Below are positions 56,193-64,000 of a DNA stretch of 64,000 bases, piece after piece. The stretch spans positions 372,001 through 436,000 of the forward strand of contig JVKJ01000005.1 in assembly GCA_001054945.1 (NCBI GenBank), written 5' to 3'. Under the pieces are notes generated by a model. The model was not told where the DNA came from. It searched no databases and saw only the letters and a list, made by a program, of their open reading frames with translations. The stretch comes from Corynebacterium falsenii (GTDB taxonomy: Bacteria; Actinomycetota; Actinomycetes; Mycobacteriales; Mycobacteriaceae). The position numbers and the translations under genes were made by a program. Every line of letters begins with the position of its first letter. Within the stretch, counting starts at the first letter, position 1.

Positions 56193-56312
56193 GGGATTTT
56201 CCTTTACTCATTTCACGAGCATCTTCCGCCACGGGCAGAAGTGTGGATGGGCACTATCTTGCTGTGATCTTGCACACTTCACCCAGGATTCACCAAATTG
56301 GACCACAGGGAA

Positions 56313-56999
56313 TCACCGTGGTCTCAGCGGCCACTCGGTATCGACCCGGACGTCCTTGCTCTTGTCATCGAAGTATTTCTGCAGGCTTGATTGGGCCTCG
56401 TAGTGCCATCGAGCCTGGGCGAGCATCAGCTCATCAGCGCTCATCGTCCCCAATTCGGGGTATTCCCGGCCGAGCTTCCAGGCCACCCGCGCTGCAGCGA
56501 CGGAATCTGCTGTCGCCTCATGCGCCTTGGACAACTCAATGTTGTACGCGGCGCACACACTCTCCAGGGTGCGCTTACCTTTTCGGAAACGGTTCTTTGC
56601 GCGATCCACTACGTAGGGATCAAGGACCAGACCGTCCACAGAGAATGTGGGATCCAAGACCCGCAGAATGGTCAGGTCATAGGCTGCGTTGTACACAATC
56701 AACGTCGCCCCGTCGGCCCATCCATCGCGAATGCGCTGGATGGTCTCGCGAAGAACCTCATCATGCGGTCGCCCGTGTTCACGCGCGTACTCTGTCGTGA
56801 TCCCGTGCACGTCAGAAGCCTCTTTGGGGATCTCGATCCCAGGGTCGGCGAGAAGTTCAACTTCATCGCGCTGACGGCCGTTAATCGTGACCAGCGCGCT
56901 GGTCACGATCTTTGCTTCGAAAGGATTGGTACCAGTGGTCTCCAGATCAAAGGAGAGCATGTGGGCTGAGTTGAAGTGTGGCGTCACAGGCATAGTCAC
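56313..56999 (-). CDS. DEDDh 3'-5' exonuclease (DnaQ-like)
   Basis: A 228-residue exonuclease-domain protein. The catalytic acidic residues are in SFDLETTGTNP (Exo I), YNAAYDLTIL (Exo II) and HEATADSVAAARVAW (Exo III, with the DEDDh histidine). The length and absence of other domains suggest a stand-alone nuclease for DNA or RNA turnover, not a polymerase III proofreading subunit. The start at ATG 56999 is likely, but the second methionine (56993) is possible. Confidence 0.88.
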   Translation of the reverse strand: MTMPVTPHFNSAHMLSFDLETTGTNPFEAKIVTSALVTINGRQRDEVELLADPGIEIPKEASDVHGITTEYAREHGRPHDEVLRETIQRIRDGWADGATLIVYNAAYDLTILRVLDPTFSVDGLVLDPYVVDRAKNRFRKGKRTLESVCAAYNIELSKAHEATADSVAAARVAWKLGREYPELGTMSADELMLAQARWHYEAQSSLQKYFDDKSKDVRVDTEWPLRPR

Positions 57000-57064
57000 A
57001 CTCTATATTTCGACCCCGACACGCTTTCCAGGTCTGCGGGGCGTCGGCATTCTGAGCTGATTGG

Positions 57065-57184
57065 TTAGATCAGCATGTCATCAGACAGGCGATCAGAATT
57101 GTCCGGGACGAGGAACAGAGACTCGTCATCACCGAAGATGTAGGCATGTGCGTCGATGTCGTGGTTGTTGCGGGTCATGAACAT
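57065..57184 (-). CDS. 39-residue small protein
   Basis: This short frame starts at ATG 57184 after the very strong ribosome site AAGGAGGTTTCTC and reads MFMTRNNHDIDAHAYIFGDD at its N-terminus, ending LSDDMLI. It is acidic, soluble-looking, without cysteine or a signal peptide. Two 21-bp direct repeats lie 37-78 bases upstream. I recognise no family. The quality of the ribosome site, the clean stop and the organised upstream region argue that it is translated. It precedes the exonuclease gene by 65 bases on the same strand. Confidence 0.62.
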   Translation of the reverse strand: MFMTRNNHDIDAHAYIFGDDESLFLVPDNSDRLSDDMLI

Positions 57185-57220
57185 GAGAAACCTCCTTGTA
57201 AATTGCCGAGCCCGAGGGGC

Positions 57221-57262
57221 GTGTTGCTACCCAACAACGTGGTGTTGCAGCTCAACAACGCG
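57221..57262. promoter_or_regulatory. paired 21-bp direct repeats upstream of the 39-residue ORF
   Basis: Copies at 57221-57241 and 57242-57262 follow GTGTTGC-N5-CAACAACG and are directly abutting. Each copy is itself a partial inverted repeat (GTTG and CAAC). Two adjacent 21-bp sites face the same helix side every two turns, as expected for cooperative binding of a regulator. Confidence 0.5.
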
Positions 57263-57498
57263 TCCGTGGGATCGCGCTCGGCTCGTGTCGCGTGCGAAAC
57301 ACACGCTATGACACTCCACTCCGACGGTTAAAGGCACGCGACCTGCAGAAAGTCGCAAACCACCCCAATTAAGTTCATATCTTTTTGACACCCCTCGCAG
57401 GTCAGCGCCCGACAAAATTTCCGAATATTTATATTGACCGGAGACACCCTCACCCCCGCTCCATCAGGCTCGCCACCTTTCCATGTGACTCACCCCAC

Positions 57499-57554
57499 AA
57501 AAACGGCCCTACCAGCAGCGATACTTTCACATCTATTGCTGCTGTGAGGGCCGT
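57499..57554 (-). terminator. intrinsic terminator of the fas-acpS operon
   Basis: On the minus strand ACGGCCCT pairs with AGGGCCGT, and CAGCAGCAATA pairs with TATCGCTGCTG inside it, giving a stem of about 20 pairs with small internal loops, followed by TTTTTG. It lies 41 bases beyond the acpS stop codon. Confidence 0.87.
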
Positions 57555-57595
57555 CCATAGCCATTTTCAATACAACAGAACTGATCCCGCCGGGA

Positions 57596-58030
57596 TCACT
57601 CCACTCGTTCCAGGATCACCACCGCGGTCGCCATCGCGCCGTCGTGGGACAAGCTCAGGTGCGCCCGCACTCCGCTCACTTCGCCCGGGAGGGTGGACGC
57701 CACCACCTGTCGCCACAGCTGCCCCGATACCCGCAATGCAGGCCGGCCCCAAGCGTCGGAACTCACCTCCACCTGGCCCCACGGAAACGTCGCAGGATCA
57801 ACCACCGGCGGTTTCCCAGCCACTGCCGCGGACCATGCCTTGACGAAAGCCTCCTTCGCCGCCCACCGGGCCGCAAAATGTTGCCCTTCGTCGCCCGTTT
57901 CCCGAGCCCGCCGGGCCACGGCGCGGTGTTCGGCCGGGGAGAACGCGTTCCCAAACTGGGTGCCCGGGGCTGACATTTGCCGGGCAAATTCGGGAATGGC
58001 CACGAGGTCGGTGCCGATGCCCAGAATCAT
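57596..58030 (-). CDS. acpS: holo-[acyl-carrier-protein] synthase
   Basis: AcpS transfers phosphopantetheine from CoA to the carrier domain of FAS I. The 144-residue protein has the metal-binding GIGTDLVAIPEF and the second motif FAARWAAKEAFVKAW, followed by HLSLSHDGAMATA. Its ATG overlaps the fas stop by four bases (ATGA), so it is translationally coupled to its main substrate, as known in mycobacteria and corynebacteria. Confidence 0.95.
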   Translation of the reverse strand: MILGIGTDLVAIPEFARQMSAPGTQFGNAFSPAEHRAVARRARETGDEGQHFAARWAAKEAFVKAWSAAVAGKPPVVDPATFPWGQVEVSSDAWGRPALRVSGQLWRQVVASTLPGEVSGVRAHLSLSHDGAMATAVVILERVE

Positions 58031-61000
58031 TCCCCGTACCTTCCGCCCCGGCCCAGCCGGGCGCTGTCATCTAGGAGCATCGCTGCCTCTTGTTCCTTTA
58101 AATCCTGCTCGCTGTCATCGCCGAACCTCCGATCCTCGATCCGCTCAAACAGCGGGCGATGCCCCAGCATCCCGGCCTGGCGATGCTTCGCACCGGCCAC
58201 CAGTCGCCGTTGGGCGCGCTTGAGCCAATCCGCAGCGGCGTCCTGACCCCAACCCCGGGCGACCACTGCGAAGAAGGCGGCGGGGTGGACCAGCGCAACC
58301 ACCGCGGAGACGTGCCCGAAGCCGAGCGATGTGAGCAGACCGGCTTTCACGGGTATCGGCACCTCGAGTGGTTCGCGCAGCCACACAAAGTGCTCGGCGG
58401 AGCGCATCTCGGGATCAACACAATCCAGCGAGCGGTTCGCGGGCACACGGTTCGTGCGAAACACATCGCACAGCCCGGCGGCTTGGAAAACCGCCGCGCC
58501 ACCCTTGGCGTGCCCCGTCAGAGTCTTCTGCGAGATCACGAACATCGGGTTCCCGTCCTGTCGCCCCAAGGCCCGCGCCAACCTGGTGTGCAAATCCGAC
58601 TCGTTCGGGTCATTGGCGTTGGTGGACGTGTCATGCTTACTGATAACGCGGATGTCATCCGGCTGCACGCCCAGCGAGTCCAAGCTGCGAGCGAGCCGAG
58701 ACCGCTGCCCTCCCCGGCCCGCGGCGAGCGCCCCCAGCCCCGGCGCGGGGATTGACGTATGCGCGCCATCCGCATAGGACTGCGCGAAAGCGACCACACC
58801 GTATACCGGCAGGCCCAACTTCGCAGCGACCGAACCACGCGCCAGCAGCACCGTCCCGCCGCCTTGGGCTTCCACGAAGCCGCCGCGACGGCGATCGTTT
58901 GCCCGCGAATAGAAGCGTTCGTTAATGCCCTTGGCGGCCATCGCCGCGGAGTCAGCGGTCGCGTTCATGTTGGCGAAGCCGGTGATCGATTCGACCGAGA
59001 TATCGTCGATGGCCCCGGCCACCACGAAGTCCGCTTTCTGGCAGGCGATCTTATCCATGGCTTCTTCGATGCTGACCGCCGCGGTCGCGCACGCTCCGAC
59101 TGGGTGAATCATAGAGCCATAGCCGCCTACGAAAGCCTGCATGGTGTGGGCCGCGATGACATTGGGCAGGGTTTCCTGCAGGATGTCGCTGGGGATGTCC
59201 TCGCCGAGGAAGCGGTCGACAAATAGCTTCCGCATACTGGTCATGCCACCGAATCCGGTGCCCTGAGTCATAGCCACCTCCGTGGGGTGCACGGCTTGGA
59301 GGATTTCCGCGGGGGTAAATCCAGCCGAAAGGAACGCGTCCACCGTGGATACCAGGTTCCAGAGCGCCATCCGGTCCATGGATTCCACCATGTCCTGCGG
59401 GATGCCCCAGCGGGAGGGGTCGAAGTCGGTGGGGAACTGCCCACCAACCGCGCGGGCTAGTGTCGCTCGACGTGGCACCCGCGTGCGCGCCCCGGCCTTT
59501 CGGAGCACCAGCCACTCGCCTTCGCTGCTTTCGTTTCCACGGGCGCCCGGCGCGATGGCTTGGGTGAAGTCCGGGTCCTGCTGCACCATGGCTCGAGCTG
59601 CGTCGGCCGAGTCGACGGAGATTTCCACGTCGCGGTCCAGGAACACCTCTACGGACTGGGGACTGTGAGGGGCCGCGCCGCCAATGGGGTCCTCGTTGTG
59701 GATCGCTGCATCGGTCACAAAGGTACGCACGCCACAACGCGCCGCAACCTCGTCCCGGTAGCGATCGAAAATGTCCTCCTCCGCAACAATGGTGCCGTCC
59801 TGGTCGTACCACCCGGCCTTCGGGCTATCTTTCCAGGTCAACAAGCCCATCATCCACGCCAGTTCCAGTACGCCCGCCGCCGTGAGGTCGACGGAACCGT
59901 CGCTCTGGAGGCCGTATTCTGCTTCGAATCGGGTGCGACCGCTCCCCCACGCACCGACTTCGCCGAGCCCGACGATCACAACGGTGTCTTCCACGTCGGC
60001 GGTCACTGTGCCCCAGTCGTCCAAGGTGGGCTGGGTGGCGCGTGCCGGACTGGGCAGCGCCTGCACGGTGGCAGGCGATGCGGTGGGTTCGTCGGTCGCC
60101 GCGGTCGTGGAAGCCTGGGCTCGCAGGTCGGCCAAGTTGATGCCTTCCAGGCCGCCGGTCAGGTCGATCGTCAGCGGTTGCTGGTGTGCCCGGTGTCGGG
60201 CATCGTCGTTTGCGGACGCCACCAGCTCGACCGCGATCTCCTCCGGAGTCCACACGCGGATGCCAGCGCTTTCGGCTGCCGTGACCAATGGGTCGTTGCC
60301 GCCCATGAGGCCAGTCCCCGCGACCCAGCCGATACGCGGGTGAGCCAGCGTGACCCGTCGGCCCCACGGTTCCACTGACCACTTGTTGACGATCGCATCG
60401 AACGCCGCCTTGGTTTCGCCATAGGCCCCGTCGCCGCCGAACGTGCCGCGGTTGGGGCTTCCGGGCAGGACGACGTGCAGTTTGTGGTCAACATGAGTCT
60501 CGGATCCCAGCGCCGCCAGACTGGTGAGCGAACGCTCGACGCTCCACAACAGCAGCCGCGCCTGCATTTCCGCCTGAGCCCCTGCGTCTGTCATCGTGCC
60601 GGTCACTGAGGGCGCGGCGAACGGGAAATAGACATCCGGAATGTACGCCGGCTTGGTGACAGTGACCTCGCTGCCCACGGTGGTGGTCTGCTCCGAGCCG
60701 ACCCATTCGATCAGGGCATCCACGTCACGGTATGAGGAGAGGTTGGCGGGCACGAGCCACAGGGCTGCACCGTGGCGGGCGTGGGTCCGGTAGAGCTGCT
60801 TGGCGTAGCTCAGCCGCTTCTCGTTGATTCTCGAGGCGGTAACGATGACCGTCGCTCCCTCACTTAACATCCGCGCGGCAATGCCTCCGGCGATGGATTT
60901 CGGGGCCACTCCGGTGATCACGACTACCTTGCCTGCAAACTCACCGGGTTCGCTGGTACGGGCTTGGTGAGCAATATCGCGGAACCGTGCCGCCAGCTCT

Positions 61001-64000
61001 GAGTTTTCGACCGTGCCGGCCCACCACTCGGCGTGGGCTGCGACCTCCTCGCCAGCACCTGTGAAGTTCGAGCGAACGTCGCTGCCTGCAGCCAGACGAG
61101 CGAGGTCCTCACGGGCAGTCGCCCAGCGGTCATCGATGAGCACGGCCTGGCGCGGGTCGAAGCTGGGGGTGACAGATGCCAGCCAACCTGAACCGAGCTC
61201 TGCTGACACGGCTTGGATCAACGCGTCTTCCTCGCCGTCGGCACTGTGATCACCAAAGCTCGATGCTTCGGGCTCGTCGACTCCGAGGGCGCGCAAGACG
61301 TGCCGGGCAGTCGTGGCCAACACACCGGACTCTCCAGTGACGGCGTTGGCGAAGTCCTCCAGGGCAGCAGAATCCACGGCAGTAGTTGCGCCGCCTCCGG
61401 CGGCCGGCTTGGCCACGGTGATTCCATGCTCGGCCGCGACCTGAGCAACTGCTTGGTCCAGGAGTTCCTTGACGGCAGTCTTATTCGCTACCTCCGCAGG
61501 CAGGGTAGCCAGATCTCCGCCGCGAGCAGAGGCACCGTCACGGGTGCTGAGCAACACCGCCGCCGTGACGTGATCGACCCAGCCATCGCCCAGACCCCAG
61601 TCGGAAGCCAGGTAGTCCCCGATGAAGGATTGCTTCACCCCAGCGGGACCGAACAGCTTGCGGATCCTGTCCTTGACCGCTTCTCCCAGCACCGGGCCGA
61701 ACGCACGGTAATTGAAAGCTGCTGAGTTCACCGTCTCAGACAGGGCGTCCACGTCCGCTTCCGCAGCGCCCTCGACGCTGGAGACGCCGAGCTCTGCAGT
61801 CATGTCCATGAGGAGCTGATTCAATCGGGAGGAGACGCCATTGGTGAGCGTGTTGGTGGTGTCAGCCCCGCCAATCTGGTCCAGCCGGACCTTGGTGGAG
61901 AAGGCCAGCAGTGTCTTGATGGCATCCGAAGCGCGATACGGCAGATCTGGGGTGTCAGCCCCGGCGGATCTGGGTGAATCTGTCAGAGCTGACTGTACTG
62001 AAGAAGCAGAAGGAGCAGAAATGACCGAAGTGGAAGCGTCGGGCTCGACCGACGATGACGAAGGTGCCTCGATTTCTGCACTGGCTTCGGCCGGGCTCGC
62101 CTCGTCTAGGTCCTCCTCTGCGCTCTGGATGATCTGAACATCCTCGTGATAGACCAGTTTCTCGTCGCGCTGAACGTTGTACACCTCCGCGGTCGCGCCA
62201 GCGAAGGTTGGCAGCGCAAGGGTCTTCGCGGCGAGGTTCGCCAAGGTCGGAGAGGTTCCCAAGCCGACCTCGACGTAGTGCTCGGTACCCAGTCCGCCCT
62301 GGTTAGTGGGCGTGAACAGCAGTTCCTGGGTCTCGATCCAACGCACTGGGGATGCGAACTGCCAGCAGAGAAGTTCCACGAGCAGCAATCGGGTCAGCTG
62401 CGCAGGCTTGGCTTCCCAAGCCTCCCAGTTGGCTAATGCGTCCTGAATTGGCTCGGAGGGAACAACCGCGAGGATGGATTCGGCGAAAGACTTTGTCAGG
62501 GCAAAGGGCAGAGCCACGAGGTTAGGAATGTAGCGCCCCTGAAGAACCTGGTAGTCGACCTGTGCGGGCAGCAATTCCTGCAGGCGCTGGCGGAAATCCG
62601 GGACACCCTCGTGCAGGACCGCAGAGTGGAATGGCACGTCGATGCCGGGGATGAGCATGAAGGCGCCACGGCCTCCAGCAGCCGCCGCTCGTGCGTTGGC
62701 ATCCTTCTCCAACGCCTCCATCCCAGCGGTCGTCCCCGCCACCGCGTACTGTTGCCCACTCAGATTGAAGTTGACGATCTCCAGGAACTCGCCGGTCTTC
62801 TCGGAAACCTCGGCGACATAGTCCTGGACCCCGCCATCGCCCACGCCGAACTGGTTCGGTCGAAGCGCTCCCATCCGGTAATTGGAACGGCCCTGCTCGT
62901 CCCTGGGTACGAGGTTATGCATCGTGGAGCCGCGATGAAAGACCAGCTCCAGCACGGTCTCGAGGTCAAAAGTCTGCGCATAGGCAGACAGGGCGTTGTA
63001 CTCACCCAAGGAGTGGCCAGCGAAATACGCTCCGTCGTTCAGCGCACCCGCCTCGCGCAGTCGTGCGGTTTGTGCGAAGGCGAGGGTCGCCAACGCGACC
63101 TGGGTGAATTGAGTCAGGTACAGCACCCCGTCCGGGTGGCGGTACGTCTGGCCCTGAGCATGCAATTCCGTGGGATTGTCGCGGACCACGGCCTCGATGG
63201 AGAAGCCCAGAGCCTCTCGTGTGTGGGCATCCGCCCGCTTCCAGACCTCTGCAGTGGCAGCGGAGGCGGCACGTTCGTCCAGCCCCATGCCCGGGGACTG
63301 AATACCCTGCCCTGGGTACACATACGCGGTGACGGGAGCTGCCGTCGCCGCCGTGGCTTGTGATACCAGCTCACCGTCGCAGCGGCATGTCACCTCGAGG
63401 AACAGCCCGCCGCCGGAGATCCGGCCCACACGTTCGACCGTGATTTCCACCTCCGCAGAAAGATCGACCAGACCGAACATGCGATAGGTCCAACCGACAA
63501 GGCGGTGGCGTCCAGAAACGGCGTGCTGTGCGACGGCGGAGAGCCACATTCCATGCACGAGTGGCGCGTGGAGACCTGCGACCGTGGCGGCGGCCTGACT
63601 GGTGTGGATCGGGTTGAAGTCCCCGGACACCCACGCGAAGGGGGTCATATTGGCGGGGGCGGTGACGGTCTGCCGTGACAGCGTGGAGCGCGGGGTATCG
63701 ATCACCTCTGCGAGCGCGCCACCAGCCTGAGCTGGGTCATCTGGAGTGCCGGTACCAAAGGCGCGTCCGCGGATGGCAAAACGCTCGGTCATTGTGGCGA
63801 ACTCGGCGCCGTCGATGTGCAGTACCAGGTTGACCTGGACGATTCGCCCGGAGCTGGATTCCTGGACCGGATCAGCCCAGGAAGTAACGTCTACCCGCTG
63901 ACCGCGGGCGAGATCCGTGAGATCGTCGAAGCCTGGGTGCAGGTGAATTTGGTGGTCGAGGTGGACCGCGTTCAACAGCCCCTCGATCACCGGGTAGTGG
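58027..64000 (-). CDS. fas: type I fatty acid synthase, C-terminal two thirds
   Basis: The frame is open to the right edge and continues beyond it; about 1990 of an expected 3000 residues are visible. Acyltransferase and enoyl reductase, which come first in this family, are outside. Visible in order: a hot-dog dehydratase region, malonyl/palmitoyl transferase with FAGHSLGEYNALS (nucleophile serine codon 63010-63012), an acyl carrier domain with TNGVSSRLNQLL (pantetheine site near 61825-61839), ketoreductase with VVITGVAPKSIAGGIAA, and ketosynthase with VGACATAAVS (cysteine codon 59089-59091) and LTGHAKGGAA. It makes the C16-C18 acids that feed phospholipids and mycolates. The presence of FAS argues against a fatty-acid-auxotrophic (lipophilic, fas-less) species. 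Confidence 0.96.
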   Translation of the reverse strand, partial: HYPVIEGLLNAVHLDHQIHLHPGFDDLTDLARGQRVDVTSWADPVQESSSGRIVQVNLVLHIDGAEFATMTERFAIRGRAFGTGTPDDPAQAGGALAEVIDTPRSTLSRQTVTAPANMTPFAWVSGDFNPIHTSQAAATVAGLHAPLVHGMWLSAVAQHAVSGRHRLVGWTYRMFGLVDLSAEVEITVERVGRISGGGLFLEVTCRCDGELVSQATAATAAPVTAYVYPGQGIQSPGMGLDERAASAATAEVWKRADAHTREALGFSIEAVVRDNPTELHAQGQTYRHPDGVLYLTQFTQVALATLAFAQTARLREAGALNDGAYFAGHSLGEYNALSAYAQTFDLETVLELVFHRGSTMHNLVPRDEQGRSNYRMGALRPNQFGVGDGGVQDYVAEVSEKTGEFLEIVNFNLSGQQYAVAGTTAGMEALEKDANARAAAAGGRGAFMLIPGIDVPFHSAVLHEGVPDFRQRLQELLPAQVDYQVLQGRYIPNLVALPFALTKSFAESILAVVPSEPIQDALANWEAWEAKPAQLTRLLLVELLCWQFASPVRWIETQELLFTPTNQGGLGTEHYVEVGLGTSPTLANLAAKTLALPTFAGATAEVYNVQRDEKLVYHEDVQIIQSAEEDLDEASPAEASAEIEAPSSSSVEPDASTSVISAPSASSVQSALTDSPRSAGADTPDLPYRASDAIKTLLAFSTKVRLDQIGGADTTNTLTNGVSSRLNQLLMDMTAELGVSSVEGAAEADVDALSETVNSAAFNYRAFGPVLGEAVKDRIRKLFGPAGVKQSFIGDYLASDWGLGDGWVDHVTAAVLLSTRDGASARGGDLATLPAEVANKTAVKELLDQAVAQVAAEHGITVAKPAAGGGATTAVDSAALEDFANAVTGESGVLATTARHVLRALGVDEPEASSFGDHSADGEEDALIQAVSAELGSGWLASVTPSFDPRQAVLIDDRWATAREDLARLAAGSDVRSNFTGAGEEVAAHAEWWAGTVENSELAARFRDIAHQARTSEPGEFAGKVVVITGVAPKSIAGGIAARMLSEGATVIVTASRINEKRLSYAKQLYRTHARHGAALWLVPANLSSYRDVDALIEWVGSEQTTTVGSEVTVTKPAYIPDVYFPFAAPSVTGTMTDAGAQAEMQARLLLWSVERSLTSLAALGSETHVDHKLHVVLPGSPNRGTFGGDGAYGETKAAFDAIVNKWSVEPWGRRVTLAHPRIGWVAGTGLMGGNDPLVTAAESAGIRVWTPEEIAVELVASANDDARHRAHQQPLTIDLTGGLEGINLADLRAQASTTAATDEPTASPATVQALPSPARATQPTLDDWGTVTADVEDTVVIVGLGEVGAWGSGRTRFEAEYGLQSDGSVDLTAAGVLELAWMMGLLTWKDSPKAGWYDQDGTIVAEEDIFDRYRDEVAARCGVRTFVTDAAIHNEDPIGGAAPHSPQSVEVFLDRDVEISVDSADAARAMVQQDPDFTQAIAPGARGNESSEGEWLVLRKAGARTRVPRRATLARAVGGQFPTDFDPSRWGIPQDMVESMDRMALWNLVSTVDAFLSAGFTPAEILQAVHPTEVAMTQGTGFGGMTSMRKLFVDRFLGEDIPSDILQETLPNVIAAHTMQAFVGGYGSMIHPVGACATAAVSIEEAMDKIACQKADFVVAGAIDDISVESITGFANMNATADSAAMAAKGINERFYSRANDRRRGGFVEAQGGGTVLLARGSVAAKLGLPVYGVVAFAQSYADGAHTSIPAPGLGALAAGRGGQRSRLARSLDSLGVQPDDIRVISKHDTSTNANDPNESDLHTRLARALGRQDGNPMFVISQKTLTGHAKGGAAVFQAAGLCDVFRTNRVPANRSLDCVDPEMRSAEHFVWLREPLEVPIPVKAGLLTSLGFGHVSAVVALVHPAAFFAVVARGWGQDAAADWLKRAQRRLVAGAKHRQAGMLGHRPLFERIEDRRFGDDSEQDLKEQEAAMLLDDSARLGRGGRYGE

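Noticed and set aside
56262..56280. Possible GlxR/CRP site upstream of dctA (TGTGAT...CACA)
   Set aside because: The half-sites do not have the required symmetry or six-base spacing; only one half matches.

Overview
The window looks like a chromosomal segment of a Corynebacterium. It is GC-rich and carries a type I fatty acid synthase followed by acpS, a lysyl-tRNA synthetase fused to a lysylphosphatidylglycerol synthase (LysX), an actinobacterial coproheme decarboxylase, the LysG/LysE basic amino acid exporter pair, a MscCG (YggB)-type channel with a long C-terminal extension, and the leuC/ltbR, leuB, serA, ilvBNC and ilvD neighbourhood known from C. glutamicum. Several genes have a -10 box only a few bases before the start codon, as expected for the leaderless transcripts common in this genus. 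The species cannot be named from the sequence alone.

Layout. 1-3.7 kb: 5' part of leuC (minus), divergent ltbR, and an OPT transporter coupled to a membrane esterase. 5-9 kb: lysX (minus) and divergent chdC/hemQ. 9-13 kb: two identical tRNA-Glu genes, one tRNA-Gln, a cupin protein, gltX and a divergent isochorismate synthase. 13-15 kb: a FAH-family oxaloacetate decarboxylase homologue and leuB. 15-25 kb is the least conserved-looking part. It holds an ABC-2 exporter with its own two-component system, an MHS-family transporter, serA, an AbiEi/DUF559-like protein, and three copies of a 58-bp palindromic repeat in otherwise empty DNA. 25-30 kb: DUF4259 and GyrI-like proteins, a YkvI-like transporter, an ABM-domain membrane protein and a secreted metallophosphatase. 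30-38 kb: ilvC, ilvN and ilvB (minus) with a complete transcription attenuator, then mscCG, a PH-domain protein and ilvD (plus). 38-46 kb: a UvrA-like ATPase, lysG/lysE, a DoxX protein and a secreted LIP-type lipase. 46-53 kb: gatB, pfkA, an MFS drug transporter and a NUDIX hydrolase, gatA, gatC and an ACT-domain protein. 53-57 kb: an E. coli-type ilvA with dctA, an exonuclease and a 39-residue ORF. 57.6-64 kb: acpS and the C-terminal two thirds of fas.

How the genes fit together. Branched-chain amino acid synthesis dominates (leuC, leuB, ilvB, ilvN, ilvC, ilvD, ilvA, ltbR) and is tied to an attenuator whose leader peptide MTNVVIHRVLITEGRH is rich in Val, Ile and Leu. gltX, the tRNA-Glu/tRNA-Gln genes and gatCAB together support Gln-tRNA formation by transamidation. 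LysX, the esterase, the lipase, FAS I and AcpS concern the lipid envelope. The observations most worth a second look are the attenuator, the 58-bp repeat family, the 39-residue ORF behind paired 21-bp repeats, the palindrome before the ABC/two-component operon, the nested inverted repeats before the lipase, and the E. coli-like IlvA.
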